Assembly (NCBI GenBank): GCA_964386235.1
Contig: CAYLSH010000065.1
Location: 1-10,866 of the forward strand
Origin: RGIG8767 sp964386235
GTDB taxonomy: Bacteria; Bacillota; Clostridia; Lachnospirales; Lachnospiraceae
DNA length: 10,866 nucleotides
Direction of reading: 5' to 3'
Shown here piece by piece: positions 1 to 5,315 of the stretch; position 1 is the first letter of the stretch, and each line of letters opens with the position of its first letter. The translations under genes were made by a program, and so were the position numbers. The notes under the pieces were generated by a model. It had not been told where the DNA came from, did not search any database, and saw only the letters and a program-made list of their open reading frames with translations.

Positions 1-54
1 CGCTAAAAGCGACGCAAAAGCGGCGCTAGAGTTTCGCAAGCGAAACTCTTTTTT
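1..54 (+). repeat. Structured intergenic repeat, copy 1 (cut by left edge)
   Basis: These 54 bases are identical to positions 3997-4050, including loops and linkers. The copy contains a short hairpin remnant at its left end (CGCT-AAA-AGCG, 1-11), a GC-rich middle and a terminator hairpin (28-49) followed by T residues. The left part of the element seen in copy 2 would lie outside the window. It sits between the 3' end of aroC (minus strand) and whatever lies to the left. The identity of non-pairing bases suggests a dispersed repeat family rather than two independent terminators; that is inference. Confidence 0.85.
28..54 (+). terminator. Intrinsic terminator for a rightward gene left of the window
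   Basis: A perfect 9-bp stem (AGAGTTTCG / CGAAACTCT) closes a CAAG loop and runs directly into a T tract that ends at 54. The T tract lies on the plus-strand 3' side, so it can stop rightward transcription. Read from the minus strand (the aroC direction) the same hairpin is not followed by T residues, so it should be a poor terminator for aroC. A plus-strand gene ending just before position 1 is therefore expected. Confidence 0.8.
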
Positions 55-68
55 AGGGCTTAAAATAC

Positions 69-1166
69 TTATTTATAAAAACGGACAAGAGAGTCCATGC
101 GGGCTGACATATTTTCCATAAGCAGATCTAAGATGGTAATGGCTGCCATGGATTCCACCACCACAACGGCACGCGGAACAATGATGGGGTCATGACGGCC
201 ATGGATCTCAATATCGGTTTCTTCTAAGGAATCCGTAATCGTTTTCTGAGGACGGGAGATGGAAGGCGTGGGCTTAAAATGAGCACGCATGATAATGTCA
301 CTGCCATCGCTCATGCCACCAAGAATACCGCCACTGTGGTTGGTTTCCTTTAATACGGTCTCCCCATCCATATAAAAACAGTCGTTATTTTCGCTTCCTG
401 TGTATTGGGAGACCCTGGTGCCGTCGCCAATCTCCACGGCTTTGACAGCACCGATGGACATCAGTGCCCGTGCGAGGAGAGCATCGAGTTTATCAAAGAC
501 CGGTTCGCCGATCCCGGCAGGCATTCCTTTTACGACACATTCAACCACACCGCCGGCAGAATCCTGCTTTTGCATGCATTCTTTGAGGTATTCCTCGGCT
601 TTTGATGACATCTGAGGATCCGGCATATATACGGAAGAAGACTGAATATCTTCCGGGGTAAAATCCGAAACCTGACTGGTAAAAGGACCAATGGCTTTGG
701 TATAGGCAATGACTTCAATGCCCATTTCTTTTAGTATTTTGGCAGCTACTGCACCCGCAGCTACACGTCCGATGGTTTCTCTGCCGGACGAACGTCCGCC
801 ACCGCGGTAATCACGAAAACCGTATTTTTGATCAAATGTATAATCGGCATGTCCCGGACGGTAAACGGAGGCAATGTTGCTGTAGTCCTTACTGATCTGG
901 GAAGTATTGTGCACAATGATGGAAAGGGGAGTGCCGGTGGTTTTTCCTTCAAAGACGCCGGATAAGATCTTAGGTGCATCCGCTTCGTTTCTTTTGGTGC
1001 CGTAGGCATTGCTGCCGGGGCGTCGTCTGTTTAAATAAAGTGCAAGATCCGTTTCATCCAAAGGTAAACCTGCGGGAACACCATCGATCACAACACCGAT
1101 TGCCTTGCCGTGGGATTCGCCCCAGGTGGTAATGGAAAAATGTTTGCCAAGAGTGGAGCCTGCCAT
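69..1166 (-). CDS. aroC: Chorismate synthase
   Basis: This is a full-length 365-residue chorismate synthase. The enzyme converts 5-enolpyruvylshikimate-3-phosphate to chorismate in the cytosol, the last shared step to the aromatic amino acids and folate; it needs reduced FMN. The three family signatures are visible: GESHG at residues 16-20 with the N-terminal histidine H19, GGGRSSGRETIGRVAAGAVA at 122-141, and HDPIIVPRAVVVVESM at 325-340. The conserved RRRPG (47-51) and GHAD (105-108, H106) are also present. The ATG at 1164-1166 is preceded by AAAGG and then AGG at suitable spacing. It is transcribed alone and divergently from vanY, from a good sigma-A-like promoter about 70 nt upstream. No other shikimate gene is adjacent here. 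No damage is seen. Confidence 0.97.
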   Translation of the reverse strand: MAGSTLGKHFSITTWGESHGKAIGVVIDGVPAGLPLDETDLALYLNRRRPGSNAYGTKRNEADAPKILSGVFEGKTTGTPLSIIVHNTSQISKDYSNIASVYRPGHADYTFDQKYGFRDYRGGGRSSGRETIGRVAAGAVAAKILKEMGIEVIAYTKAIGPFTSQVSDFTPEDIQSSSVYMPDPQMSSKAEEYLKECMQKQDSAGGVVECVVKGMPAGIGEPVFDKLDALLARALMSIGAVKAVEIGDGTRVSQYTGSENNDCFYMDGETVLKETNHSGGILGGMSDGSDIIMRAHFKPTPSISRPQKTITDSLEETDIEIHGRHDPIIVPRAVVVVESMAAITILDLLMENMSARMDSLVRFYK

Positions 1167-1183
1167 AAAAACCTGCCTTTCTG

Positions 1184-1207
1184 CTCCGGATAAAATTGCA
1201 GCCGGAG
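1184..1207 (-). promoter_or_regulatory. Hairpin in the aroC 5' leader, next to the SD
   Basis: On the aroC transcript, CTCCGG and CCGGAG form a perfect 6-bp, entirely G-C-rich stem around a 12-nt loop. The stem ends three bases before the AAAGG of the aroC ribosome site. It could affect ribosome access or mRNA stability; a function is not shown by sequence alone. Confidence 0.4.
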
Positions 1208-1222
1208 TGCTATTTTTTAGTC

Positions 1223-1235
1223 ATAACAACGTTAT
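1223..1235. promoter_or_regulatory. Small dyad (ATAAC-N3-GTTAT) at the predicted aroC start site
   Basis: A perfect 5-bp inverted repeat with a 3-nt spacer overlaps the edge of the aroC -10 box and the expected transcription start. That is a position where a repressor could act. The half-site is the same ATAAC/GTTAT as in the palindrome before leuB, but the spacer is 3 rather than 5. It is short and AT-rich, so it could be chance. Confidence 0.3.
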
Positions 1236-1262
1236 TATAAGCAGGATGGAAAATTATCTCAA
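1234..1262 (-). promoter_or_regulatory. Sigma-A-type promoter of aroC
   Basis: On the minus strand a -35 box TTGAGA (1257-1262) is followed after exactly 17 nt by a consensus -10 box TATAAT (1234-1239). Transcription would start near 1227, giving a leader of about 60 nt before the aroC ATG. Confidence 0.7.
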
Positions 1263-1354
1263 GCAATTCCTTGCAAAAAATAGAAGAAGGAATGACAGCA
1301 TCATGAAAAAATCGCAAAAAAATCGTATTTTTCGTAAGAAAAAAGATTGTAGAA

Positions 1355-1384
1355 TTGGATTTCCTATGGTAACATAAATATAAT
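1355..1384 (+). promoter_or_regulatory. Candidate promoter of vanY-tgt
   Basis: A consensus TATAAT lies at 1379-1384, with a weak TTGGAT (1355-1360) 18 nt upstream. An overlapping alternative is TTGTAG (1347-1352) with TAACAT (1370-1375) at 17 nt. Either would give a leader of roughly 60-70 nt before the vanY ATG. This is the only credible plus-strand promoter seen in the divergent region. Confidence 0.5.
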
Positions 1385-1442
1385 TACGATTGCATTTTTA
1401 AACATGCCTGTTTTGGCAGTACAAATGAACGTAGCATTACGT

Positions 1443-1447
1443 GGGGG
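1443..1447 (+). promoter_or_regulatory. Ribosome binding site that sets the vanY start
   Basis: GGGGG lies 5 nt before the ATG at 1453. An in-frame GTG at 1441 overlaps this site and so would have no ribosome site of its own; the ATG at 1453 is preferred. A 5-bp hairpin (ACGTA-GCAT-TACGT, 1429-1442) directly abuts the site. Confidence 0.6.
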
Positions 1448-1452
1448 ATAAC

Positions 1453-2391
1453 ATGTTAAGTGATGTACAAAGCCGGAAAATAGCGAAGTATCGCAAACTG
1501 GCAAAGAAAAACGTATTTTGCAGATATCTTGCAACTGCTATGCTGATTGGGAACGTCATTTTTTCGAAGTTTGTTTCTTTTCACAGACGTCGCCTGATTG
1601 CCATGGGGCAGTTGTGTGCTGTTGCGCTCGTTTTTTTGATTAACACCAGTTTTGCACCCCATTTTGAGCCGGAATCATCGGATCCGGGTTATACAGAAGA
1701 ATACACCGTTTTGGATGAACGGATCCTGAATGATGATGATATGGTAGTCATTACTTTAGAAGAACAACCGCTTGCCCTGGCAGGGGAAAGTGAGGCATCT
1801 TTGGAAACTGCGGAGGTTACCTTTGATAAGAGTGACTGGAAACTGCTTTTGGTGAATAAGCAGCATACGATTCCGCAGGATTATGAATTTACACTTGGCA
1901 CGATTAAAGGTTCCATGCGTTGCGATGAGAGAATCATTGAACCGCTGACACAGATGTTTGCGGCAGCAAAAGAGGACGGTGTTACTCTTATTGTCTGTTC
2001 GCCTTATCGCGATATGGCAAGACAGGAGTACCTGTTTGAACGAAAGGTGAAGAGTTATCAGAGCAAGGGAATGTCCTATATGGATGCCTATGAGAAAGCA
2101 GCCATTACCGTAACGCTGCCGGGGGCAAGTGAACACCAGATCGGACTTGCGGTGGATATTATTTCGGATACATATTCCGCTCTTGAAGTGGGATTTGCAG
2201 ATACGGAAGCCGGCAAGTGGCTGGCCGAACATTCGTGGGAATACGGATTTATCCTTCGTTACCCACAGGGAAAAGAAGAGATCACGGGCATTCAGTTTGA
2301 GCCATGGCATTTCCGCTATGTGGGCAGGGATGCGGCTGAAATGATTACGGGTCAGAATATTACATTGGAAGAGTTTATTGAGAATTTATAG
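1453..2391 (+). CDS. VanY-family D-alanyl-D-alanine carboxypeptidase (M15B), membrane-anchored
   Basis: This is a 312-residue zinc peptidase that should remove the terminal D-Ala from peptidoglycan pentapeptide stems outside the membrane. The catalytic domain is about residues 130-300. It has SEHQIGLAVD (226-235), giving zinc ligands H228 and D235, and EPWHF (283-287), giving the catalytic E283 and zinc ligand H286. SPYR (183-186) holds the substrate-binding arginine. The N-terminus is strongly basic for about 48 residues, then comes a hydrophobic anchor at about 49-68, then an acidic linker (72-128). A second, weaker hydrophobic stretch (25-43) precedes the anchor; if both spanned the membrane the domain would face the cytosol, which does not fit the family. 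No VanR/S/H/A/X genes accompany it, so it is probably a housekeeping cell-wall enzyme rather than a glycopeptide-resistance gene. It probably forms an operon with tgt. Confidence 0.88.
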   Translation: MLSDVQSRKIAKYRKLAKKNVFCRYLATAMLIGNVIFSKFVSFHRRRLIAMGQLCAVALVFLINTSFAPHFEPESSDPGYTEEYTVLDERILNDDDMVVITLEEQPLALAGESEASLETAEVTFDKSDWKLLLVNKQHTIPQDYEFTLGTIKGSMRCDERIIEPLTQMFAAAKEDGVTLIVCSPYRDMARQEYLFERKVKSYQSKGMSYMDAYEKAAITVTLPGASEHQIGLAVDIISDTYSALEVGFADTEAGKWLAEHSWEYGFILRYPQGKEEITGIQFEPWHFRYVGRDAAEMITGQNITLEEFIENL

Positions 2392-2393
2392 TT

Positions 2394-3539
2394 ATGAGTA
2401 CATATAGTTACAAGATTTTAAAACAGGAAGGCAGAGCCAAAAGAGCAGAAGTAAAGACCGTGCATGGAACCATCCAGACACCGGTCTTTATGAATGTTGG
2501 AACTGCGGCAGCCATAAAGGGAGCTGTTTCCACGGAAGATCTAAAGACGATCAAGACACAGGTGGAACTGTCCAATACGTACCATCTTCATGTCAGACCG
2601 GGGGATGAACTGATTCATTCTTTGGGCGGGCTTCACAAATTTATGGTTTGGGACAAGCCGATCTTAACGGATTCCGGTGGCTTTCAGGTCTTTTCCCTTG
2701 CAGGCTTAAGAAAGATCAAAGAAGAGGGCGTTACCTTTCATTCCCATGTGGATGGACGGATCATATTTATGGGACCGGAAGAAAGCATGAGGATACAGAG
2801 CAATCTTGCTTCCACGATTGCCATGGCATTTGATGAATGTGCGCCTGCTTTGGCAGACAGAAGTTATGTACAGCCTTCTGTGGAGAGAACGACCAGATGG
2901 CTGAAACGCTGTAAAGCAGAGATGGCAAGGCTGAATTCCTTAGAAGAGACGATCAATAAAGAACAGTTGTTATTTGGTATCAATCAGGGAGCAATCTTTA
3001 CTGATATCAGAATAGAGCATGCAAAACAGATCACGCAACTGGATCTGGACGGATATGCACTGGGAGGACTTGCTGTTGGGGAGACCCATGAGGAGATGTA
3101 CCATATTTTAGAAGAGACGATTCCGTATCTTCCCAAAGAAAAACCGACCTATCTGATGGGTGTGGGAACCCCTGCCAATATTTTAGAAGCCGTGGAACGA
3201 GGCGTGGATTTTTTTGACTGCGTTTATCCGACACGGAACGGCAGACATGGGCATCTGTACACCAATCAGGGTAAGATCAATCTTTTCAATAAACAGTATG
3301 AAAAAGATATGCGTCCCATTGAAGAAGGATGTGGCTGCCCGGCATGCCGCACCTATTCGAGAGCCTATATCCGACATTTACTGAAGGCAAAGGAAATGCT
3401 TGGCATGCGTCTTTGCGTACTTCATAATCTGTATTTCTACAATACGATGATGGAAGAGATAAGGGATGCCCTGGATCGGGGAGAATTTGCTTCCTACAAA
3501 AAGCGCAAATTAGACGGAATGCAACAGAATGAGCAGTAG
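2394..3539 (+). CDS. tgt: tRNA-guanine transglycosylase (queuosine pathway)
   Basis: This 381-residue bacterial-type TGT exchanges guanine at position 34 of GUN-anticodon tRNAs (Asp, Asn, His, Tyr) for a queuosine precursor. The TDSGGFQVF motif (92-100) carries the acid/base D93. FDCVYPTRNGRHG (274-286) carries the nucleophile D275. The zinc site matches CxCx2Cx25H exactly: C313, C315, C318 and H344. C149 and the GGLAVGE loop (224-230, V228) are the bacterial-type residues linked to preQ1 use, although some clostridial enzymes are reported to take queuine itself. The ATG is 2 nt after the vanY stop and has no clear ribosome site, so translation is probably coupled to vanY. queA, often found beside tgt, is not in the window. 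yajC follows, a widespread arrangement. Confidence 0.97.
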   Translation: MSTYSYKILKQEGRAKRAEVKTVHGTIQTPVFMNVGTAAAIKGAVSTEDLKTIKTQVELSNTYHLHVRPGDELIHSLGGLHKFMVWDKPILTDSGGFQVFSLAGLRKIKEEGVTFHSHVDGRIIFMGPEESMRIQSNLASTIAMAFDECAPALADRSYVQPSVERTTRWLKRCKAEMARLNSLEETINKEQLLFGINQGAIFTDIRIEHAKQITQLDLDGYALGGLAVGETHEEMYHILEETIPYLPKEKPTYLMGVGTPANILEAVERGVDFFDCVYPTRNGRHGHLYTNQGKINLFNKQYEKDMRPIEEGCGCPACRTYSRAYIRHLLKAKEMLGMRLCVLHNLYFYNTMMEEIRDALDRGEFASYKKRKLDGMQQNEQ

Positions 3540-3577
3540 ATCTTTTTATTAACTTTTCATAAATCAGATAAAAAAAC

Positions 3578-3606
3578 TTGCTGAAACTGCAATAATTGTG
3601 TATCAT
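3578..3606 (+). promoter_or_regulatory. Candidate promoter of yajC
   Basis: TTGCTG (3578-3583) is separated by exactly 17 nt from TATCAT (3601-3606), giving a start near 3613 and a leader of about 27 nt. No convincing terminator separates tgt from yajC, so read-through from the vanY-tgt transcript is also likely. Confidence 0.5.
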
Positions 3607-3611
3607 TGCAG
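3587..3611. promoter_or_regulatory. Inverted repeat across the yajC -10 region
   Basis: CTGCAAT (3587-3593) and ATTGCAG (3605-3611) are perfect 7-bp inverted arms with an 11-nt spacer. The dyad covers the promoter spacer and the -10 box and ends about where transcription would start. A transcript from this promoter would lack both arms, and no T tract follows, so a DNA-binding site fits better than a terminator. The binding protein is unknown. Confidence 0.4.
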
Positions 3612-3623
3612 ATAGCATAACCC

Positions 3624-3631
3624 AAAGGAGG
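3624..3631 (+). promoter_or_regulatory. Strong SD that supports the GTG start of yajC
   Basis: AAAGGAGG lies 8 nt before the GTG at 3640, and no in-frame ATG with comparable support lies nearby. This fixes GTG as the start codon. Confidence 0.8.
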
Positions 3632-3639
3632 ACAAAAAC

Positions 3640-3951
3640 GTGGGTATCTTATTATCAGGTGAGCAAACAAGTACATCGTCAGGACTTATTATGGTGCTTT
3701 ATATTGCAGCTATTTTTATTTTCATCTATTTCATGATGATCCGTCCGCAGAAGAAGGAACAGAAGAGAATGTCTACTATGTTGTCAGCATTAGAAATTGG
3801 CGACAGTGTATTGACAAACAGCGGCTTTTACGGTGTTGTGATCGATATTACGGATGATACGGTAATCGTAGAATTCGGAAGTAATAAAAACTGCCGTATT
3901 CCGATGCAGAAAACGGCGATTGCACAGGTGGAAAAACCAGTACAGGAATAA
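3640..3951 (+). CDS. yajC: YajC, Sec translocon accessory subunit
   Basis: This 103-residue protein has the YajC layout: a short N-terminus, one hydrophobic helix at about residues 15-33, then the basic RPQKKEQKR (35-43), and a small beta-rich cytosolic domain containing IGDSVLTNSGFYGVV (53-67). YajC associates with SecDF and SecYEG at the cytoplasmic membrane; its exact role is modest and not essential in the species studied. It starts with GTG behind a strong SD. Its place after tgt is a common bacterial arrangement, but secD/secF do not follow here. A terminator-bearing repeat begins about 20 nt after the stop and separates it from leuB. Confidence 0.93.
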   Translation: MGILLSGEQTSTSSGLIMVLYIAAIFIFIYFMMIRPQKKEQKRMSTMLSALEIGDSVLTNSGFYGVVIDITDDTVIVEFGSNKNCRIPMQKTAIAQVEKPVQE

Positions 3952-3969
3952 AAAACACTCCGTGAGGAT

Positions 3970-4053
3970 GCGCACGCTTTTGCATAGGCAGATTGTCGCT
4001 AAAAGCGACGCAAAAGCGGCGCTAGAGTTTCGCAAGCGAAACTCTTTTTTTTT
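3970..4053 (+). repeat. Structured intergenic repeat, copy 2 (fuller copy)
   Basis: Bases 3997-4050 are identical to 1-54. The upstream part, outside the window for copy 1, adds an outer stem: GCGC-A-CGCTTTTGC (3970-3983) pairs with GCAAAAGCG-GCGC (4010-4022), 13 bp with one bulged A. Inside it, GTCGCT-AAA-AGCGAC (3995-4009) is a perfect 6-bp hairpin directly stacked on the outer right arm. The terminator hairpin and T tract follow at once. The whole is a folded element of about 84 nt. It could be a repeat family that carries a terminator, or the 3' end of a small RNA; the sequence alone does not decide. Confidence 0.75.
4024..4053 (+). terminator. Intrinsic terminator after yajC
   Basis: The same perfect 9-bp stem with CAAG loop as at 28-49 is followed here by 8 T residues beyond the stem. 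It should end the vanY-tgt-yajC transcription unit and insulate it from leuB. It belongs to the repeat and is not a leader attenuator of leuB, because the identical block lies beside aroC. Confidence 0.88.
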
Positions 4054-4059
4054 GCATTA

Positions 4060-4078
4060 TTATAACTATAAGTTATAA
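4060..4078. promoter_or_regulatory. Perfect 19-bp palindrome upstream of leuB
   Basis: TTATAACT-ATA-AGTTATAA is a perfect 8-bp inverted repeat around 3 nt. It contains a T-N11-A core (T4063 to A4075), the general form of LysR-type regulator sites. If transcription starts near 4134 (from the -10 at 4122-4127) its centre lies near -65, the usual place of the LysR recognition site. With the alternative -10 (4083-4088) it would cover the -35 and act as a repressor site. The regulator is not in the window. Confidence 0.5.
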
Positions 4079-4098
4079 AAAGTATAATAGATATATAT

Positions 4099-4127
4099 TT
4101 TATGGATAGTTAAAAATATGATATGAT
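4099..4127 (+). promoter_or_regulatory. Candidate promoter of the leuB-ilvD-ilvB block
   Basis: TATGAT (4122-4127) lies 17 nt after a weak TTTATG (4099-4104), giving a leader of about 26 nt. A second possible -10, consensus TATAAT (4083-4088), has a poor -35 (TTATAA, 4060-4065) inside the palindrome. A weak -35 would suit an activator-dependent promoter. The region is very AT-rich, so the assignment is tentative. Confidence 0.4.
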
Positions 4128-4159
4128 AAATAAAATCAGAATAGAATGGGAGAAAAAAC

Positions 4160-5245
4160 ATGAATTTACATATTGCAAGTATCAGTGGGGACGGCATTGG
4201 TCCGGAAATTGTGGCAGAAGCTAAGAAAGTACTCAGAAAGGTGTGCGAAAAGTACGGTCACAGTATTTCCTATGACGATATCCTGATGGGAGGTGCTTCC
4301 ATTGATGCCTATGGGGTGCCGCTTACGGATGAAACGATTGCAATTGCCAAAAACGCGGATGCCGTACTGATGGGTTCCATCGGCGGAGATACCAACACCT
4401 CTCCATGGTATAAGTTAGAGCCGTCTTTGCGACCGGAAGCAGGCTTGTTAAAATTAAGAAAGTCCTTAAACCTTTTTGCAAATTTAAGACCGGCAGTGTT
4501 ATATCCGCAGCTTGCCGGGGCGTGTCCTTTAAAAGAGGAGATCAGTGCAAAAGGATTTGATATGCTCATTATGAGAGAGTTAACCGGTGGACTTTACTTC
4601 GGAAAACGTCATACGGAGGAAGTAAACGGTGTAAGAACGGCAGTGGATACGCTGACATACACGGAAGAAGAGATTAAAAGAGTTGCCATCAAAGCCTTTG
4701 ATGTGGCAATGGTGCGGAATAAAAAAGTGACCAGCGTGGATAAGGCAAATGTACTGGATTCTTCCAGACTCTGGAGAGCCGTTGTGAATGAAGTGGCAAA
4801 GGATTATCCGGAAGTAACCGTGGAACATATGTTAGTGGATAATTGTGCCATGCAGTTAGTAAAAGATCCGGCACAGTTTGATGTGATCTTAACGGAGAAC
4901 ATGTTTGGCGATATTCTTTCAGATGAAGCAAGCATGGTAACAGGATCCATCGGAATGCTTGCCAGTGCAAGTATGAACGATTCAAAATTTGGCCTCTACG
5001 AACCGAGTCATGGTTCTGCACCGGATATTGCCGGCAAAAATATTGCGAATCCTCTGGCAACCATATTATCGGCATCCATGATGTTAAAATACTCTTTCGG
5101 TCTTTTAGAAGAAGCAAAAGCGATAGAAGATGCGATTTATCAGGTGCTGGAAGAGGGATTCCGCACAGGGGATATCATGTCGGAGGGAATGAAACAGGTT
5201 TCCTGCAGCAAAATGGGTGATCTTGTTGCAGAAAGAATCCAATAA
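4160..5245 (+). CDS. leuB: 3-isopropylmalate dehydrogenase
   Basis: This 361-residue enzyme oxidises and decarboxylates 3-isopropylmalate with NAD+, the third committed step of leucine synthesis in the cytosol. Family marks in order: GDGIGPE (10-16), the substrate-loop LRKSLNLFANLRP (99-111), RELTGGLYFG (139-148), VDKANVL (193-199, catalytic K195), the metal-binding D227, D251 and D255 within NMFGDILSDEASMVTGSIG (247-265), and GSAPDIAGKNIANP (285-298) for cofactor binding. The substrate loop favours isopropylmalate over isocitrate. The ATG has GGGAG 7 nt upstream. It opens the leuB-ilvD-ilvB block. leuA, leuC and leuD are not in the window. Confidence 0.97.
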   Translation: MNLHIASISGDGIGPEIVAEAKKVLRKVCEKYGHSISYDDILMGGASIDAYGVPLTDETIAIAKNADAVLMGSIGGDTNTSPWYKLEPSLRPEAGLLKLRKSLNLFANLRPAVLYPQLAGACPLKEEISAKGFDMLIMRELTGGLYFGKRHTEEVNGVRTAVDTLTYTEEEIKRVAIKAFDVAMVRNKKVTSVDKANVLDSSRLWRAVVNEVAKDYPEVTVEHMLVDNCAMQLVKDPAQFDVILTENMFGDILSDEASMVTGSIGMLASASMNDSKFGLYEPSHGSAPDIAGKNIANPLATILSASMMLKYSFGLLEEAKAIEDAIYQVLEEGFRTGDIMSEGMKQVSCSKMGDLVAERIQ

Positions 5246-5249
5246 AGAT

Positions 5250-5278
5250 TTGAAGAAGTCGGACAAATGTAGTATGAT
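5250..5278 (+). promoter_or_regulatory. Candidate internal promoter before ilvD
   Basis: TTGAAG (5250-5255) and TATGAT (5273-5278) are exactly 17 nt apart in the short leuB-ilvD gap, giving a leader of about 30 nt. It could let ilvD-ilvB be expressed without leuB. No terminator precedes it, so read-through from leuB is also expected. Confidence 0.5.
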
Positions 5279-5305
5279 GTAGGGAAAATAGTGATACGTA
5301 TGAAT

Positions 5306-5309
5306 GGAG
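5306..5309 (+). promoter_or_regulatory. Ribosome binding site that sets the ilvD start
   Basis: GGAG lies 6 nt before the ATG at 5316. The in-frame ATG at 5304 overlaps this site and would add only MEII to the protein. The ATG at 5316 also gives the MRSDAAKKG opening usual for the family. Confidence 0.75.
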
Positions 5310-5315
5310 ATTATT

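Noticed and set aside
1246..1377. Short basic reading frame (starts at 1246 or 1303) between aroC and vanY
   Set aside because: It has no well-placed ribosome site at 1246, lies over the promoter elements, and its lysine/arginine content follows from A-rich DNA. The 24-codon version at 1303 has only a weak AGAAGG upstream; not enough support.
1756..2310. Minus-strand reading frame of 184 codons inside vanY
   Set aside because: It is a shadow of the intact vanY frame, with no independent support.
1453..2391. Glycopeptide resistance locus
   Set aside because: Only a VanY-type carboxypeptidase is present; no ligase, VanH, VanX or VanRS genes are near, and such enzymes are common housekeeping proteins.
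3540..3577. Terminator between tgt and yajC
   Set aside because: The arms (TCTTTTTAT and ATAAAAAAA) are almost purely A/T with a mismatch and no stable GC stem.
3952..4159. Leucine T-box or other attenuator ahead of leuB
   Set aside because: The terminator is part of a repeat that also lies beside aroC, and the region before it is too short and lacks the T-box signature bases. After the terminator only about 100 AT-rich nt remain, with no competing antiterminator.
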